From NCBI GenBank assembly GCA_051251725.1, contig JBPOFN010000008.1, positions 62,001-126,000 of the forward strand: DNA of 64,000 bases. The letters run 5' to 3'. This DNA comes from JALZUE01 sp051251725 (GTDB taxonomy: Bacteria; Pseudomonadota; Gammaproteobacteria; Enterobacterales; Alteromonadaceae). A model generated the notes under the pieces. That model did not search any database. It worked only from the letters and a program-made list of their open reading frames with translations, and was not told the DNA's origin. Of the stretch, positions 26,377-35,814 are shown one piece after another. The translations under genes and the position numbers were made by a program. Every line of letters starts with the position of its first letter. Position 1 is the stretch's first letter.

Positions 26377-26413
26377 TAGGTCATTACACGCGATAAACTA
26401 AGGGCGAATAGGA

Positions 26414-28687
26414 TTAAGGCTTGTTCGCGTGGATAACCTCATTAAGTACCTGATAAAGCTTTTTCAGATCGAGCGGTTTGCTTAAATGCGCATAAAAACC
26501 AACTTCTTGATACTTCTTAATATCATCTTCCATCACATTCGCAGTTAAGGCGACTATAGGAATATTAGGAGAGCTAGCTAAAATTATTTTACCGGCATCG
26601 ACCCCATCAAGATTAGGCATTTGAATATCCATAAAAATAATATCAGGGATATTGTTTTTAACGTATTCAACCGCTTCTAAGCCATCATTGGCAATAACAA
26701 CGCTCGCGTTAGTAGGTTTCGCCATCGCCGAGAAGATGGTTTGATTAACGCGATTATCTTCAGCTAATAAAATAACAACACCCGTAAAGTCTGGTGTTTT
26801 GACCTGCTCATTTTCATTTTCATTCGTTAATACCGCTTGCTTTAAAGGTAACCTAACCTCAAAACAACTGCCGCGATTTAAAGTGCTGGTAACCTTTAAT
26901 TCACCTTGCATTAATTCAGTTAAATTTTTTGTAATCGCCATGCCCAAACCTGTGCCACCAAATTTTCGCGTAGTAGATTTATTCGCCTGTTCAAAACGAT
27001 GAAATAACATCTCAAGCTCGTCATTACTCATACCAATACCGGTATCCGCAATGGCAATATTAAGTTTGTCATTTAGAATGCTGACTGTGATAGTCACTTG
27101 CCCCTGCTCGGTAAACTTTAAACTATTGGCAATAATATTGAGGATGATCTGCTTGACCCGCACCGGATCACCAAGCCAGCCTTCTTGATAATTTTCACTA
27201 TAGATAAGGCTTAAAGTATTGCCTTTTTCTTGCGCTAAACTCGCAACCTCACAGAGCAGTAATTCTAAGATTTTAGATAAATTGAAAGCTCGCAGCTCTA
27301 AGGTTAACTTTTTCGCTTCAATTTTGGAAAAATCCAAAATATCATTAAGAATGGTCAGCATAAAGTTTGACGAAAATATCGCGGTATTAATTAAATCTTG
27401 CGCATCTTTTTGATGAGGTAAGCGCTGCAATACTTGTAAACTACCTAACACACCATTCATTGGCGTACGTATTTCATGGCTCATATTGGCGACAAATACT
27501 GATTTGGCTTTATTGGCAACTTCTGCCAACTGTTTTGATTTCTCCAATTGCTGATTGTTATCTAATAACTGGGTTAATTGTTTAGCTTGTACATCATTAC
27601 TTTCTTGTAATTCGCGAGTTTTATCACCGACTATTTTTTTAAGTTTACGGGTGAACAAATATTGAAAAACCATAAAACCTAAGATTAAAACTGCAGCAAC
27701 AATCAAGCCACCAAACAATTCACTACTTATGGCTAAATTAGGGTCTTCATACTCTTGAATAAATAAACCCCTTAACTTTTTATCTGAGTTCACCATCCCT
27801 AATTCTTGATAGATATTAGCAATTTTATTAAAGCGTGCTGGATAAGTAGTGCCCAAAGGAACCAAACCATATTTAATAATATTGGCGGTTGCTTTTGCTT
27901 CGTCTAATAAACTTGCTCGTTCCAATTTGGGATTGTATTTTGCAATAATTAAATCCACCGTTTCTGCTTGATGCTCTAATGCATAAGCCCAACCTTGGTG
28001 TATTGCTTGGGTAAACAGCTTAATTTTTTCTATATTATTTTTAGCATAACTTTCTGAGGTAAAAACCAAGTCACCATAAAAATCAATGCCATAACTGCTT
28101 GGGTCGATGATATTTACTTGGTAGCCTTGCGCTTTATATAATAACGGTTGATTAGAGGTATAGGCTGACATCACATCCGCCTTACCATTAGTTAGCGCCC
28201 AATTATCAAAATTATGTGGAACAAAAGAAAAGTCATCGGAGCCAAGATTAAACATATGTAAAACGGCTTGTAAACTAGCGTCATCAACATCGCGTTGAAA
28301 CATTATGCGTTTGCCGATTAAATCATAAGGACTTTTTATTTTTTGTGCTTCTAAGCTCAGAAACACTAAGGGACTGGTTTGAAAAACAGTTGAAATAATA
28401 ACAACCGGATCACCTAATAATCGTTGTAAAACAATACTAGAGTCAGCAATACCAAAAGTTGCTTTACCAGCGTTAACATCTTTTACTGGCGAGCTATTCA
28501 AATCACGCTCGCGAATGTCGACATTAAACCCCGCTTGCTCAAAATATCCTTTTTCTTTCGCCATGTAATAACCAGCGAATTGAAATTGATGCAGCCATTT
28601 CAGCTGTAAAGAAACATCTTGGATACTGTGGGCAGTGAAGGAAAACAACAAAAAAATTAATGCGATGCTTTTGTTATATAACGGCAT
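26414..28687 (-). CDS. Hybrid sensor histidine kinase with NMT1/THI5-like periplasmic sensor
   Basis: A 757-residue signalling protein. After a signal peptide, residues 20-245 form a periplasmic substrate-binding-like domain (VSLQLKWLHQFQFAGYYMAK, as in NMT1/THI5 pyrimidine- or nitrate/sulfonate-type binders). One membrane span (GLIVAAVLILGFMVFQYLF) precedes a coiled coil. HisKA follows with FVANMSHEIRTPMNGVLG near residue 405, then HATPase with DTGIGM and GGTGLGMAITK. The last 120 residues are a receiver with LAEDNRVNQ and DIIFMDIQMPNLDG. Its downstream partner is not adjacent. The ligand is unknown; a thiamine precursor or amino-sulfur compound are possibilities only. Confidence 0.9.
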   Translation of the reverse strand: MPLYNKSIALIFLLFSFTAHSIQDVSLQLKWLHQFQFAGYYMAKEKGYFEQAGFNVDIRERDLNSSPVKDVNAGKATFGIADSSIVLQRLLGDPVVIISTVFQTSPLVFLSLEAQKIKSPYDLIGKRIMFQRDVDDASLQAVLHMFNLGSDDFSFVPHNFDNWALTNGKADVMSAYTSNQPLLYKAQGYQVNIIDPSSYGIDFYGDLVFTSESYAKNNIEKIKLFTQAIHQGWAYALEHQAETVDLIIAKYNPKLERASLLDEAKATANIIKYGLVPLGTTYPARFNKIANIYQELGMVNSDKKLRGLFIQEYEDPNLAISSELFGGLIVAAVLILGFMVFQYLFTRKLKKIVGDKTRELQESNDVQAKQLTQLLDNNQQLEKSKQLAEVANKAKSVFVANMSHEIRTPMNGVLGSLQVLQRLPHQKDAQDLINTAIFSSNFMLTILNDILDFSKIEAKKLTLELRAFNLSKILELLLCEVASLAQEKGNTLSLIYSENYQEGWLGDPVRVKQIILNIIANSLKFTEQGQVTITVSILNDKLNIAIADTGIGMSNDELEMLFHRFEQANKSTTRKFGGTGLGMAITKNLTELMQGELKVTSTLNRGSCFEVRLPLKQAVLTNENENEQVKTPDFTGVVILLAEDNRVNQTIFSAMAKPTNASVVIANDGLEAVEYVKNNIPDIIFMDIQMPNLDGVDAGKIILASSPNIPIVALTANVMEDDIKKYQEVGFYAHLSKPLDLKKLYQVLNEVIHANKP

Positions 28688-28910
28688 TATTTATTTTAAA
28701 ATGGCAAAGAGTGTTACCTCAGTATAATAGTATCTTTGATTAAAAGTAGTCTTATGGCGTTTTATTTTTGATAAATACGAAGCCTTAATACTGATTAATT
28801 TGATGTAATTTCAGCACTTTACTTCTTAGCTATTACCATCCGACAGAATTTATATCCCAGTGCTTAGTGTCAGCAGCCCCAAAACTGACTAACACAATAG
28901 TACATGTAAA

Positions 28911-28948
28911 AAAATCCAAGCTCAGTGACTATCACTAAGCTCGGATTT
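28911..28948 (-). terminator. Terminator of the GH16 gene
   Basis: On the minus strand, about 30 bp after the GH16 stop, a 14-bp stem with two imperfect pairs (ATCCGAGCTTAGTG with CACTGAGCTTGGAT) is followed by a run of seven T. This is a strong intrinsic terminator. The rest of the 291-bp gap up to the sensor kinase start contains no recognisable gene. Confidence 0.8.
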
Positions 28949-28978
28949 ATTTTGTTTTCATTACTTTAACTAGGAAAA

Positions 28979-30256
28979 TTATTTCACGTTTACTTTGATT
29001 TTTTTCGGGGTCGATGAAGCGATAATATCGCCTTTGGCTAACAGGTTAATGGTTAATTCGGCTTTATCGAACATCATGGCATAGTCTAGTTCCAGCTGAT
29101 CTTTAACATGACCATAACCCGCTTTTAACTTAACTTTTTTGCTAAAAACTTTTTTGTTGCCTTTGTTAATAATAATTTCAGCCACGGTATCTTCATCTGA
29201 TTCATATAAATAAGAAAATTCTAATTTATTACGTATCAAAGTATGCTTTTTAACACGAACCGCTTCTTCAAAAATATTATCAGCTTTACCAACTCGCTCC
29301 AACTGTTGCTTAGCATCCTGCTCTACACCAACATAATAATAAGAACGGACCCAGTCATAATAAGAGGTATTAATGCTGTCATCACCCAATTGTTCAGGTG
29401 TTGGTAACGGACGTCCCCAATCATATGTTTCAGTTAACAATTGCATACTCATTGGCCGACTATAAGGTTTTTCTAACAGCGTGGTATCAACGGCAATATT
29501 GCCAGCAAAACCATCATTTAAAAAGAATTTAACCTCATTCTCATTTTTCCACCAAGCAGCGTAGGTATTATAGTTTTGCCAAACTTCTTCACCATCGGGT
29601 AATTGATTATTAAAGGCTTCGCTGCCATCACCTTCGGCAACATTGGCGCCTTTAGAAAATCGTGATCTGGATTTTTTTTCACAGCCGCTATACCAAACAT
29701 GGGTATTGTATTGCATACCTTTACGGAAATTTACGCCAAAAGGTTTATCAATCACGCCACCAACCGCTTCAACAATATCTAGCTCCATTGACCAGCCGTC
29801 GTTATCACAATCTTGGCCTAAATGGTTTTTGCCTTCATACGGAACATTTCGGTTTGATAACCAAAACGTTGTCGACATATTTAAACGCGACGCTTTAAAG
29901 CGCGATTCATAATAACCATGATATGCCGTTTGCCCAATAGATTGCACAGCACCGCCAGCAATCGTATATTTTTTATTCGGCTTATCCATCATCTGGTTTT
30001 TGATTTGCATATTGCCGTTGCTAAGTGACACCGTAGACGGCTCAAACATAGCTGGCGGACGCCCTTTCCACGTACGATGTTTATCAAGCCATTTAGTTTT
30101 ATCTAAACTGCTGCTATTAAATTCATCAGAGTAAGCATTATTAATGACCCACCTTTTACCTTCTTCTGGCTCGGGTGGTTTAGCAGCAACACTCATAGCA
30201 CCTAGAACGCTCGAGATAGCTAAAGTAAGGCATAATTTATTCATCGTAGTTTTCAT
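28979..30256 (-). CDS. Secreted GH16 family glycoside hydrolase (agarase/porphyranase/carrageenase-like)
   Basis: A secreted enzyme of about 425 residues with a signal peptide (LCLTLAISSVLGAMSVAA). The catalytic motif MELDIVEAVGG fits the GH16 E-x-D-x-x-E pattern with nucleophile and acid/base Glu. AGGAVQSIGQTAYHGYYESR and STTFWLSNR are typical of the red-algal galactanase part of the family, as is PTPEQLGDD near the end of the domain. After about residue 330 a C-terminal beta-rich extension follows. The substrate among agar, porphyran and carrageenan is not resolved. The start may be ATG 30256 or 30244; the frame extends upstream. Two sulfatases lie 9 kb away. Confidence 0.82.
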   Translation of the reverse strand: MKTTMNKLCLTLAISSVLGAMSVAAKPPEPEEGKRWVINNAYSDEFNSSSLDKTKWLDKHRTWKGRPPAMFEPSTVSLSNGNMQIKNQMMDKPNKKYTIAGGAVQSIGQTAYHGYYESRFKASRLNMSTTFWLSNRNVPYEGKNHLGQDCDNDGWSMELDIVEAVGGVIDKPFGVNFRKGMQYNTHVWYSGCEKKSRSRFSKGANVAEGDGSEAFNNQLPDGEEVWQNYNTYAAWWKNENEVKFFLNDGFAGNIAVDTTLLEKPYSRPMSMQLLTETYDWGRPLPTPEQLGDDSINTSYYDWVRSYYYVGVEQDAKQQLERVGKADNIFEEAVRVKKHTLIRNKLEFSYLYESDEDTVAEIIINKGNKKVFSKKVKLKAGYGHVKDQLELDYAMMFDKAELTINLLAKGDIIASSTPKKIKVNVK

Positions 30257-30528
30257 TGTATATTTACCAATAAAGAGGAAGGCTAGATTATAGAGAATAT
30301 AACCTATATTATATATAAATACACCATTCAATATATGAATTTACTTAACTTTACTGTAACAAGATCTCAATAATATTTTAGTAGTAAGTAACCACATACT
30401 TGCTACTCACTGCTGGTATTAGTTAAAAATATATTCATTAATACAAATTTAAAATAAAAACGGTTGAAAGCGGCAATCAAAAACCGTTAGAATCTATTTT
30501 ATTATAATAAAAATCATGGGACCTTTTG

Positions 30529-31113
30529 ATGCCTGTAAATCAAAAACCAAACCGCAAACAACAAATTCTTGAATGCTTGGCATTAATGTTACAAAGCAGC
30601 CCTGGCCAGCGTATTACTACCGCCAAACTTGCCGCCGAGGTTGGTGTCTCAGAAGCCGCGCTTTATCGTCACTTCCCTTCAAAAGCGAGAATGTTTGAAG
30701 GTTTAATTGAATTTATTGAAGAGTCTATTTTTTCGCGTATTAATCTGATTTTAACCGATCACAAAGAGGCACTGGTTAGGTGTCATCATATTCTGCATGT
30801 TTTATTAGTCTTTGCTGAACGTAATCCGGGGATGTGCCGAATACTATCCGGTGATGCCTTGATGGGTGAAAATGAAAGGCTCAGAGCAAGAGTAAACCAG
30901 TTTTTCGAAAAGTTGGAATCTCAGCTTAAACAAGTATTACGTGAGCGTAAATTACGAGAAGGGAAAACCTTTAAAATAAGTGAGCAGGCCATTGCCAATA
31001 TGTTGGTGTCGTTTGCCGAAGGGAAAATTAGCCAATATGTCCGCTCAAGTTTTGATCGCAAACCCAGCGATGACTTTAACGAACAGTGGCTGTTTTTAAT
31101 GGCTGATAAATAA
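30529..31113 (+). CDS. slmA: Nucleoid occlusion factor SlmA
   Basis: SlmA is a TetR-fold DNA-binding protein that blocks FtsZ assembly over the nucleoid. The 194-residue protein matches at the N-terminus (KPNRKQQILECLALMLQSSP), the helix-turn-helix (VGVSEAALYRHFPSKARMFEGLIEFIEE) and the end (SDDFNEQWLFLM). I chose the ATG at 30529; the preceding TTG would add one Met. It is usually near coaBC/dut but here stands alone. Confidence 0.96.
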   Translation: MPVNQKPNRKQQILECLALMLQSSPGQRITTAKLAAEVGVSEAALYRHFPSKARMFEGLIEFIEESIFSRINLILTDHKEALVRCHHILHVLLVFAERNPGMCRILSGDALMGENERLRARVNQFFEKLESQLKQVLRERKLREGKTFKISEQAIANMLVSFAEGKISQYVRSSFDRKPSDDFNEQWLFLMADK

Positions 31114-31184
31114 GGCCATTGCCTAGCGACAATCAGCTTACATAAAATCAGCCTCGAAGTTAATTAATCCCGCATTTCAAGTCG

Positions 31185-31616
31185 TTAATACTTGGCTAAA
31201 AACTCACTAATATAACGATTACCCTGAAGCTCTGCGATTAGTCTTATTTTATTAGGCTGATCGCTATATTTTTGCAAACCTAAATCTGCTTGCCAATAAA
31301 ATTGACTGTCCCTGTTAGTTAATTGAAACGGTTGACTCACTTCAAGTCCTTGCTCTTCTTTAACCACAAAAAGTAAAACACTATCTAAAGCATGGGTTGC
31401 ATTCACTATGGTCTGCTCTTGCTGCTGATAAATATTAAGCTTTAAGTCACCGGCGGTGAATAAACATTCCTGTTGCAGCTGACACGCCCCTGTTAATGTT
31501 AAAGGGATCACCTTGTATTCTTGTGTACTTTCAACGTAATAATCAGAAGCGATATAGCCGATCACGATTAAAAAAGGCGCTATAAATAACGCCAGTTTGT
31601 TATGTTTATTCATCAT
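31185..31616 (-). CDS. Small membrane-anchored protein, unknown function
   Basis: A 143-residue protein with one membrane span near the N-terminus (LALFIAPFLIVIGYIASDYYV) and an extracytoplasmic domain with two Cys (CQLQQEC) that could form a disulfide. I do not recognise a family. It lies 75 bp downstream of the symporter gene on the same strand and may be co-transcribed with it. Confidence 0.6.
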   Translation of the reverse strand: MMNKHNKLALFIAPFLIVIGYIASDYYVESTQEYKVIPLTLTGACQLQQECLFTAGDLKLNIYQQQEQTIVNATHALDSVLLFVVKEEQGLEVSQPFQLTNRDSQFYWQADLGLQKYSDQPNKIRLIAELQGNRYISEFLAKY

Positions 31617-31691
31617 ATTCTTATTTAATTTAGGGCTTAACTTAATTATTTCATCTAGTCATTTAATCTAGTTACTTCACATATTACAGCG

Positions 31692-33428
31692 CTAGTGATC
31701 ATGAGCCGCACCAACACCAGTAGGAATTCTAAAGTTTTCAACTAACTGTTGAATTTCTAACGGCGCCGGACCAGTAAAACGACAAACAATAAATGCGACA
31801 GCAAAGTTAACAATTGCCCCAACCGCGCCAAAAGCATTAGGTGAAATACCAAAAAACCAATTAGGGTCTAAATCACCAAGAAAATCAGTGCCCGGAATAA
31901 ACATAATGCCTTTATGCTGAAAAACATACAGCATAGTAACGCCAATACCTGCGATCATTCCTGACACTGCAGCAGGCCCGCTCATTTTTTTAGCAAAGAT
32001 GCCCATCATTAATGCTGGGAAAATACTCGAGGCTGCCAAACCAAAAGCTAAAGCAACCGTGCCGGCGGCAAAACCAGGTGGATTGAGCCCTAAATACCCT
32101 GACACTAAAATAGCCAGTGTCATCACTACCCGTCCAGCTAATAATTCATTTTTCTCCGATAAATCAGGGGTAATTACTCCTTTCATTAAATCATGAGAAA
32201 CCGAGGAGGATATCGCTAATAATAAACCCGCAGCTGTTGAAAGTGCGGCAGCTAAACCACCGGCAGCAACCAGAGCAATAACCCAATTGGGTAAATTAGC
32301 GATGGCAGGATTCGCCAGCACCATAATATCGCGATCAACTTTCACCATTTCATTGCTGTTAGCATCAGCGCTGTATTGGATTTTGCCATCACCATTTTTA
32401 TCTTCAAACTGTAACAGACCGGTTTTTTCCCAATCTTTAAACCATTGCGGGCGCTCTTCATATACTAGATTTTGCTCGGCCGCAGGTTCAATAGTATTGA
32501 TAAAATTTAATCGCGCCATAGCGCCAACCGCAGGCGCTACAGTATATAACAAGGCAATAAAAACCAGCGCATAACCAGCAGATGAGCGCGCAGCTTGTAC
32601 TGACGGGACAGTAAAAAATCGCATAATGACATGGGGTAAACCGGCAGTGCCGATCATTAACGACATCGTATAAGCGAACATATTTAAGGTGCCGCCCATG
32701 TTGTCAGTGGTATATTCTTTAAAACCTAAATCTGTTACTACTAGATCTAATTTATCTAATAAATAGATACCGCTGCCGTCTGCCAGCGTACTGCCTAAGC
32801 CTAGTTGTGGAATAGGATTTCCGGTGAGCTGTAAAGAGATAAAAATAGCCGGAATGGTATAAGCAAAAATTAACACACAGTACTGAGCAATTTGGGTATA
32901 GGTAATGCCTTTCATACCACCTAAAACCGCATAAACCCAAACTACCGCCATGCCTATGCCTAATCCCAAACCATAATCTACTTCCAAAAAGCGAGAGAAG
33001 GCGACACCGACACCTTTCATTTGCCCAATGATATATGTCAGCGAAGCAATGATTAAACAGGCAACAGCAACAATACGGGCGGTTTTAGAATAATAGCGGT
33101 CAGCAATAAATTCAGGCACGGTAAATTTTCCATGTTTACGCATATAAGGCGCTAATAACATAGCTAATAAAACATAACCGCCAGTCCAGCCCATTAAAAA
33201 CACTGAGCCGCCATAACCTAAAAAGGCAATTAAGCCGGCCATCGAAATAAATGACGCAGCACTCATCCAGTCAGCGCCTATCGCCATACCATTTTGGATG
33301 GGCGTAATACCACCACCAGCAACATAAAAATCACTGGTTGAACTTGCTCTAGCCCACCAAGCAATAGCAAAATAAAGTGAAAACGAACCAAAAACCGCAA
33401 TGTAAGTGTAAAGTTTTAACTCATCCAT
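31692..33428 (-). CDS. Sodium:solute symporter, large subunit (VC2705/ActP-like)
   Basis: A 578-residue transporter of the SSS family with about 13 membrane spans. GADWMSAASFISMAGLIAFLGYGG and VFLMGWTGGYVLLAMLLAPY match the acetate/other carboxylate branch. A polar loop around residues 320-380 contains an EF-like stretch (DKNGDGKIQYS), which is not in all relatives. Its stop/start overlap with the DUF4212 gene makes it the large subunit of a two-protein symporter. Carboxylate uptake, such as acetate, is likely but not proven. Confidence 0.92.
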   Translation of the reverse strand: MDELKLYTYIAVFGSFSLYFAIAWWARASSTSDFYVAGGGITPIQNGMAIGADWMSAASFISMAGLIAFLGYGGSVFLMGWTGGYVLLAMLLAPYMRKHGKFTVPEFIADRYYSKTARIVAVACLIIASLTYIIGQMKGVGVAFSRFLEVDYGLGLGIGMAVVWVYAVLGGMKGITYTQIAQYCVLIFAYTIPAIFISLQLTGNPIPQLGLGSTLADGSGIYLLDKLDLVVTDLGFKEYTTDNMGGTLNMFAYTMSLMIGTAGLPHVIMRFFTVPSVQAARSSAGYALVFIALLYTVAPAVGAMARLNFINTIEPAAEQNLVYEERPQWFKDWEKTGLLQFEDKNGDGKIQYSADANSNEMVKVDRDIMVLANPAIANLPNWVIALVAAGGLAAALSTAAGLLLAISSSVSHDLMKGVITPDLSEKNELLAGRVVMTLAILVSGYLGLNPPGFAAGTVALAFGLAASSIFPALMMGIFAKKMSGPAAVSGMIAGIGVTMLYVFQHKGIMFIPGTDFLGDLDPNWFFGISPNAFGAVGAIVNFAVAFIVCRFTGPAPLEIQQLVENFRIPTGVGAAHDH

Positions 33429-33709
33429 TAGTTTTGTTCCTCAACACCGCTATCACCTTCACTTTCTTCAACATGATATTTTTTATCTAGCTGATTCATT
33501 TTATGTGAATACCAAAAAACGAGGCCGACAAAGGTATAAATGGAGCCTTGTTGAGCAAACCAAAAACCTAATTTATAACCGCCTAAACGAATCTCATTAA
33601 GCGGCTCAACCAGTAAAATACCAAAACCAAAAGATACTACTGCCCAAATAATTAAGCAGATAAAAATTAATCGTAAATTTTCTTGCCAGTACGAACTTGC
33701 CTTGCTCAC
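33428..33709 (-). CDS. DUF4212 protein, symporter small subunit
   Basis: A 93-residue protein with two membrane spans (LRLIFICLIIWAVVSFGFGI and a second near residue 55) and the signature YWQENLRL near the start. DUF4212 proteins regularly precede and overlap this class of SSS symporter and are named as its small subunit. It shares one base with the large-subunit start. Confidence 0.92.
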   Translation of the reverse strand: MSKASSYWQENLRLIFICLIIWAVVSFGFGILLVEPLNEIRLGGYKLGFWFAQQGSIYTFVGLVFWYSHKMNQLDKKYHVEESEGDSGVEEQN

Positions 33710-33842
33710 AGTTCACCTCTATTTTATTGTTTTTATGTCAAAATTTTTTTAAACGTATTGTTTTTACGGCTAATAGTTTGATATTAACTTACTTTTTTAT
33801 ATTTCCATAGCGCTTAATGATGTAACGTTTTTAAGCAAAAGC

Positions 33843-34748
33843 TTATAACATTGTCGCTAAGTTGGCTTCAGTTAATCTTTGTGTTAAACGTTGTAAGCCT
33901 TTACCATGATTGACTATTTTCCAAGCAATATGTAAGGGATGCTGAGATAATTGATGTGCTGTTGTTAGTTCAACCAATTGTCCTAATTCGACATAACCTT
34001 GCACGCGTTTTTTCGGTAAATAACCGCAACCTAAACCCGCAATAATCGCCTGTATTTTATAATCTAATGTCGGCACGTAAATATGCTGACTTTTTTCGAT
34101 AACATTGGCCGAAATAGGGATCGCGCGTTTGGCTGAGTCATGTACTATGATGGTGGTTTCAGACTCAATATCATGAATGGTTATTGGCCGTTTTAATTGC
34201 GCCAACGCAGATTGAGGCTGAGTATAAAAAGCCATTTCATTAACCGTTAGTTGCACACTGCGAATGCCTTTTTGAACGGGAATAGGCTCAGGTGCGCCAA
34301 TCACTAGATCAACGGTATCATCGATCAAAGCCTCCCAAGTGCCATTTAATACCTCTTCCATAATATCCAGCTCTATATTTGGGTGTTCAGTTAAAAACTC
34401 CGCCAGTATAGGAAAGATATTGCGAACATCGATAATTGAGTCGATAGCGATTCTTATTTTCGGCTCCCAACCGTTAGCAATGGTTTTAGTTTGTTCTGAT
34501 AATTTGTTAAGAGCAACGAGTACCTGTCGTCCTTCTGCCAATAAATGTTTACCCGCGGGTGTTAATACCGAGCGCCGCCCTTGACGCTGAAATAAAGTAA
34601 CGGCCAATTGCTCTTCTAACTTTTGCACTATGTATGACAGTGCTGATGGCACTTTATTTAACTGCTCCGCCGCGCCAGCAAAACTTCCTTGCTCAGCAAT
34701 AGCATCTAAAACGATTAACGCTTCAACAGTAATGGGGGGATTAGCCAT
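33843..34748 (-). CDS. LysR-family transcriptional regulator
   Basis: A 301-residue LysR protein. The winged helix-turn-helix at residues 1-65 contains VLDAIAEQGSFAGAAEQLNK and FQRQGRRSVLTPAGKHLL, followed by the substrate-binding domain. It is divergent from the pirin gene across a 124-bp AT-rich gap, the classical layout for a LysR regulator and its target. The effector is unknown. Confidence 0.92.
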   Translation of the reverse strand: MANPPITVEALIVLDAIAEQGSFAGAAEQLNKVPSALSYIVQKLEEQLAVTLFQRQGRRSVLTPAGKHLLAEGRQVLVALNKLSEQTKTIANGWEPKIRIAIDSIIDVRNIFPILAEFLTEHPNIELDIMEEVLNGTWEALIDDTVDLVIGAPEPIPVQKGIRSVQLTVNEMAFYTQPQSALAQLKRPITIHDIESETTIIVHDSAKRAIPISANVIEKSQHIYVPTLDYKIQAIIAGLGCGYLPKKRVQGYVELGQLVELTTAHQLSQHPLHIAWKIVNHGKGLQRLTQRLTEANLATML

Positions 34749-34872
34749 AAGAGATTCCGTGATAAAAATAAATAATCAATTTTTTTGATGATATAAAACA
34801 AATTTATACGGTGTTTCTATTGAATACAATTATTTAAGATTTAATTATCAAACTATTTATCAGGCTAAACTT

Positions 34873-35589
34873 ATGATCACTCACATTCCTTATCAAACCT
34901 TAGGCAAAGCAGATCACGGTTGGTTAAAGGCTAATCATCATTTTAGTTTTGCCAGTTATTACAATGCTGAGCGGATGAATTTTGGCACTTTACGCGTCAT
35001 TAATGATGATTGGATTGCTGCCGGTAAAGGCTTTGCTGCTCATCCGCACCAGAATATGGAAATTATTACCTTTGTTCGCTCTGGCGAGGTATCTCATCAA
35101 GATAACCAAGGTAATAAAGGCACAACTAAAGCCGGTGAAGTACAGGTGATGAGTGCTGGTAGTGGCATAGTCCATGCCGAATACAACCATAGTGATGAGC
35201 CTTTAACTTTATTTCAAATTTGGCTCGAAACCAATAAACAGAATGTCCAGCCGCGTTGGGACAGTAAAATGTTTCCAACTCAGTTTTCAACACATTTGCC
35301 GTTATTGGTTTCTGGCTTTGCTGAAGATGAAGGAGAAGCGCTATTTATTTATCAGCACGCCCGTATTTATGGTGGCAAAATAGCTAAAGGTACTCGCTTT
35401 AAACACAGCATTGCCAATCAAGCTTATATTTTATCGTCCTCAGGCGAATTTGAAATTGCAGACGCTGACGGTAAAGACATGACCTCAAGTATATTATCCC
35501 AAGGAGATGGGGCAGAAGTAACAGCAATCAATGCACTTACTTTTACCGCGTTAACCGATTGTGAAATATTAATGATTGATGCTCCTTGA
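34873..35589 (+). CDS. Pirin-family bicupin (YhhW/YhaK-like)
   Basis: A 238-residue bicupin with HPHQNMEIITFVRSGEVSHQD, holding metal-binding His residues, and GSGIVHAEYNHSD, holding the fourth ligand region. Bacterial pirins such as YhhW act as quercetin dioxygenases in vitro or as stress-responsive metal sensors. Probably controlled by the divergent LysR gene. The physiological substrate is not known. Confidence 0.9.
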   Translation: MITHIPYQTLGKADHGWLKANHHFSFASYYNAERMNFGTLRVINDDWIAAGKGFAAHPHQNMEIITFVRSGEVSHQDNQGNKGTTKAGEVQVMSAGSGIVHAEYNHSDEPLTLFQIWLETNKQNVQPRWDSKMFPTQFSTHLPLLVSGFAEDEGEALFIYQHARIYGGKIAKGTRFKHSIANQAYILSSSGEFEIADADGKDMTSSILSQGDGAEVTAINALTFTALTDCEILMIDAP

Positions 35590-35600
35590 TTTGCTCTCTA

Positions 35601-35776
35601 ATACCATTGCGTCTAAGAAAGTGATCGCTTAGCGAGAATTTTAAGGCTTAAAGGCAAGGCATCATGATAAAGGCACAAAATTTGTTTAATATAGAATGAC
35701 TATATCTAAACATATTTTGCTTTTTATCATATCCCCTACGTCGTTCTAAGTAGTCACTTCTTTAGATGATTGGTAT
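35601..35776. mobile_element. MITE-like dispersed repeat, copy B (short form)
   Basis: A 176-bp noncoding element related to 14307-14571 in inverted orientation. Its two ends, ATACCATTGCGTCTAAGAAA and, in reverse complement, ATACCAATCATCTAAAGAAG, are themselves imperfect inverted repeats, as expected of a miniature inverted-repeat transposable element. It sits between the pirin stop and the esterase start, 11 bp after the former. A clear target-site duplication cannot be assigned by eye. Confidence 0.75.
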
Positions 35777-35814
35777 AAGATAAAGCGATGACAATTTATT
35801 CAGGCAATTACACC

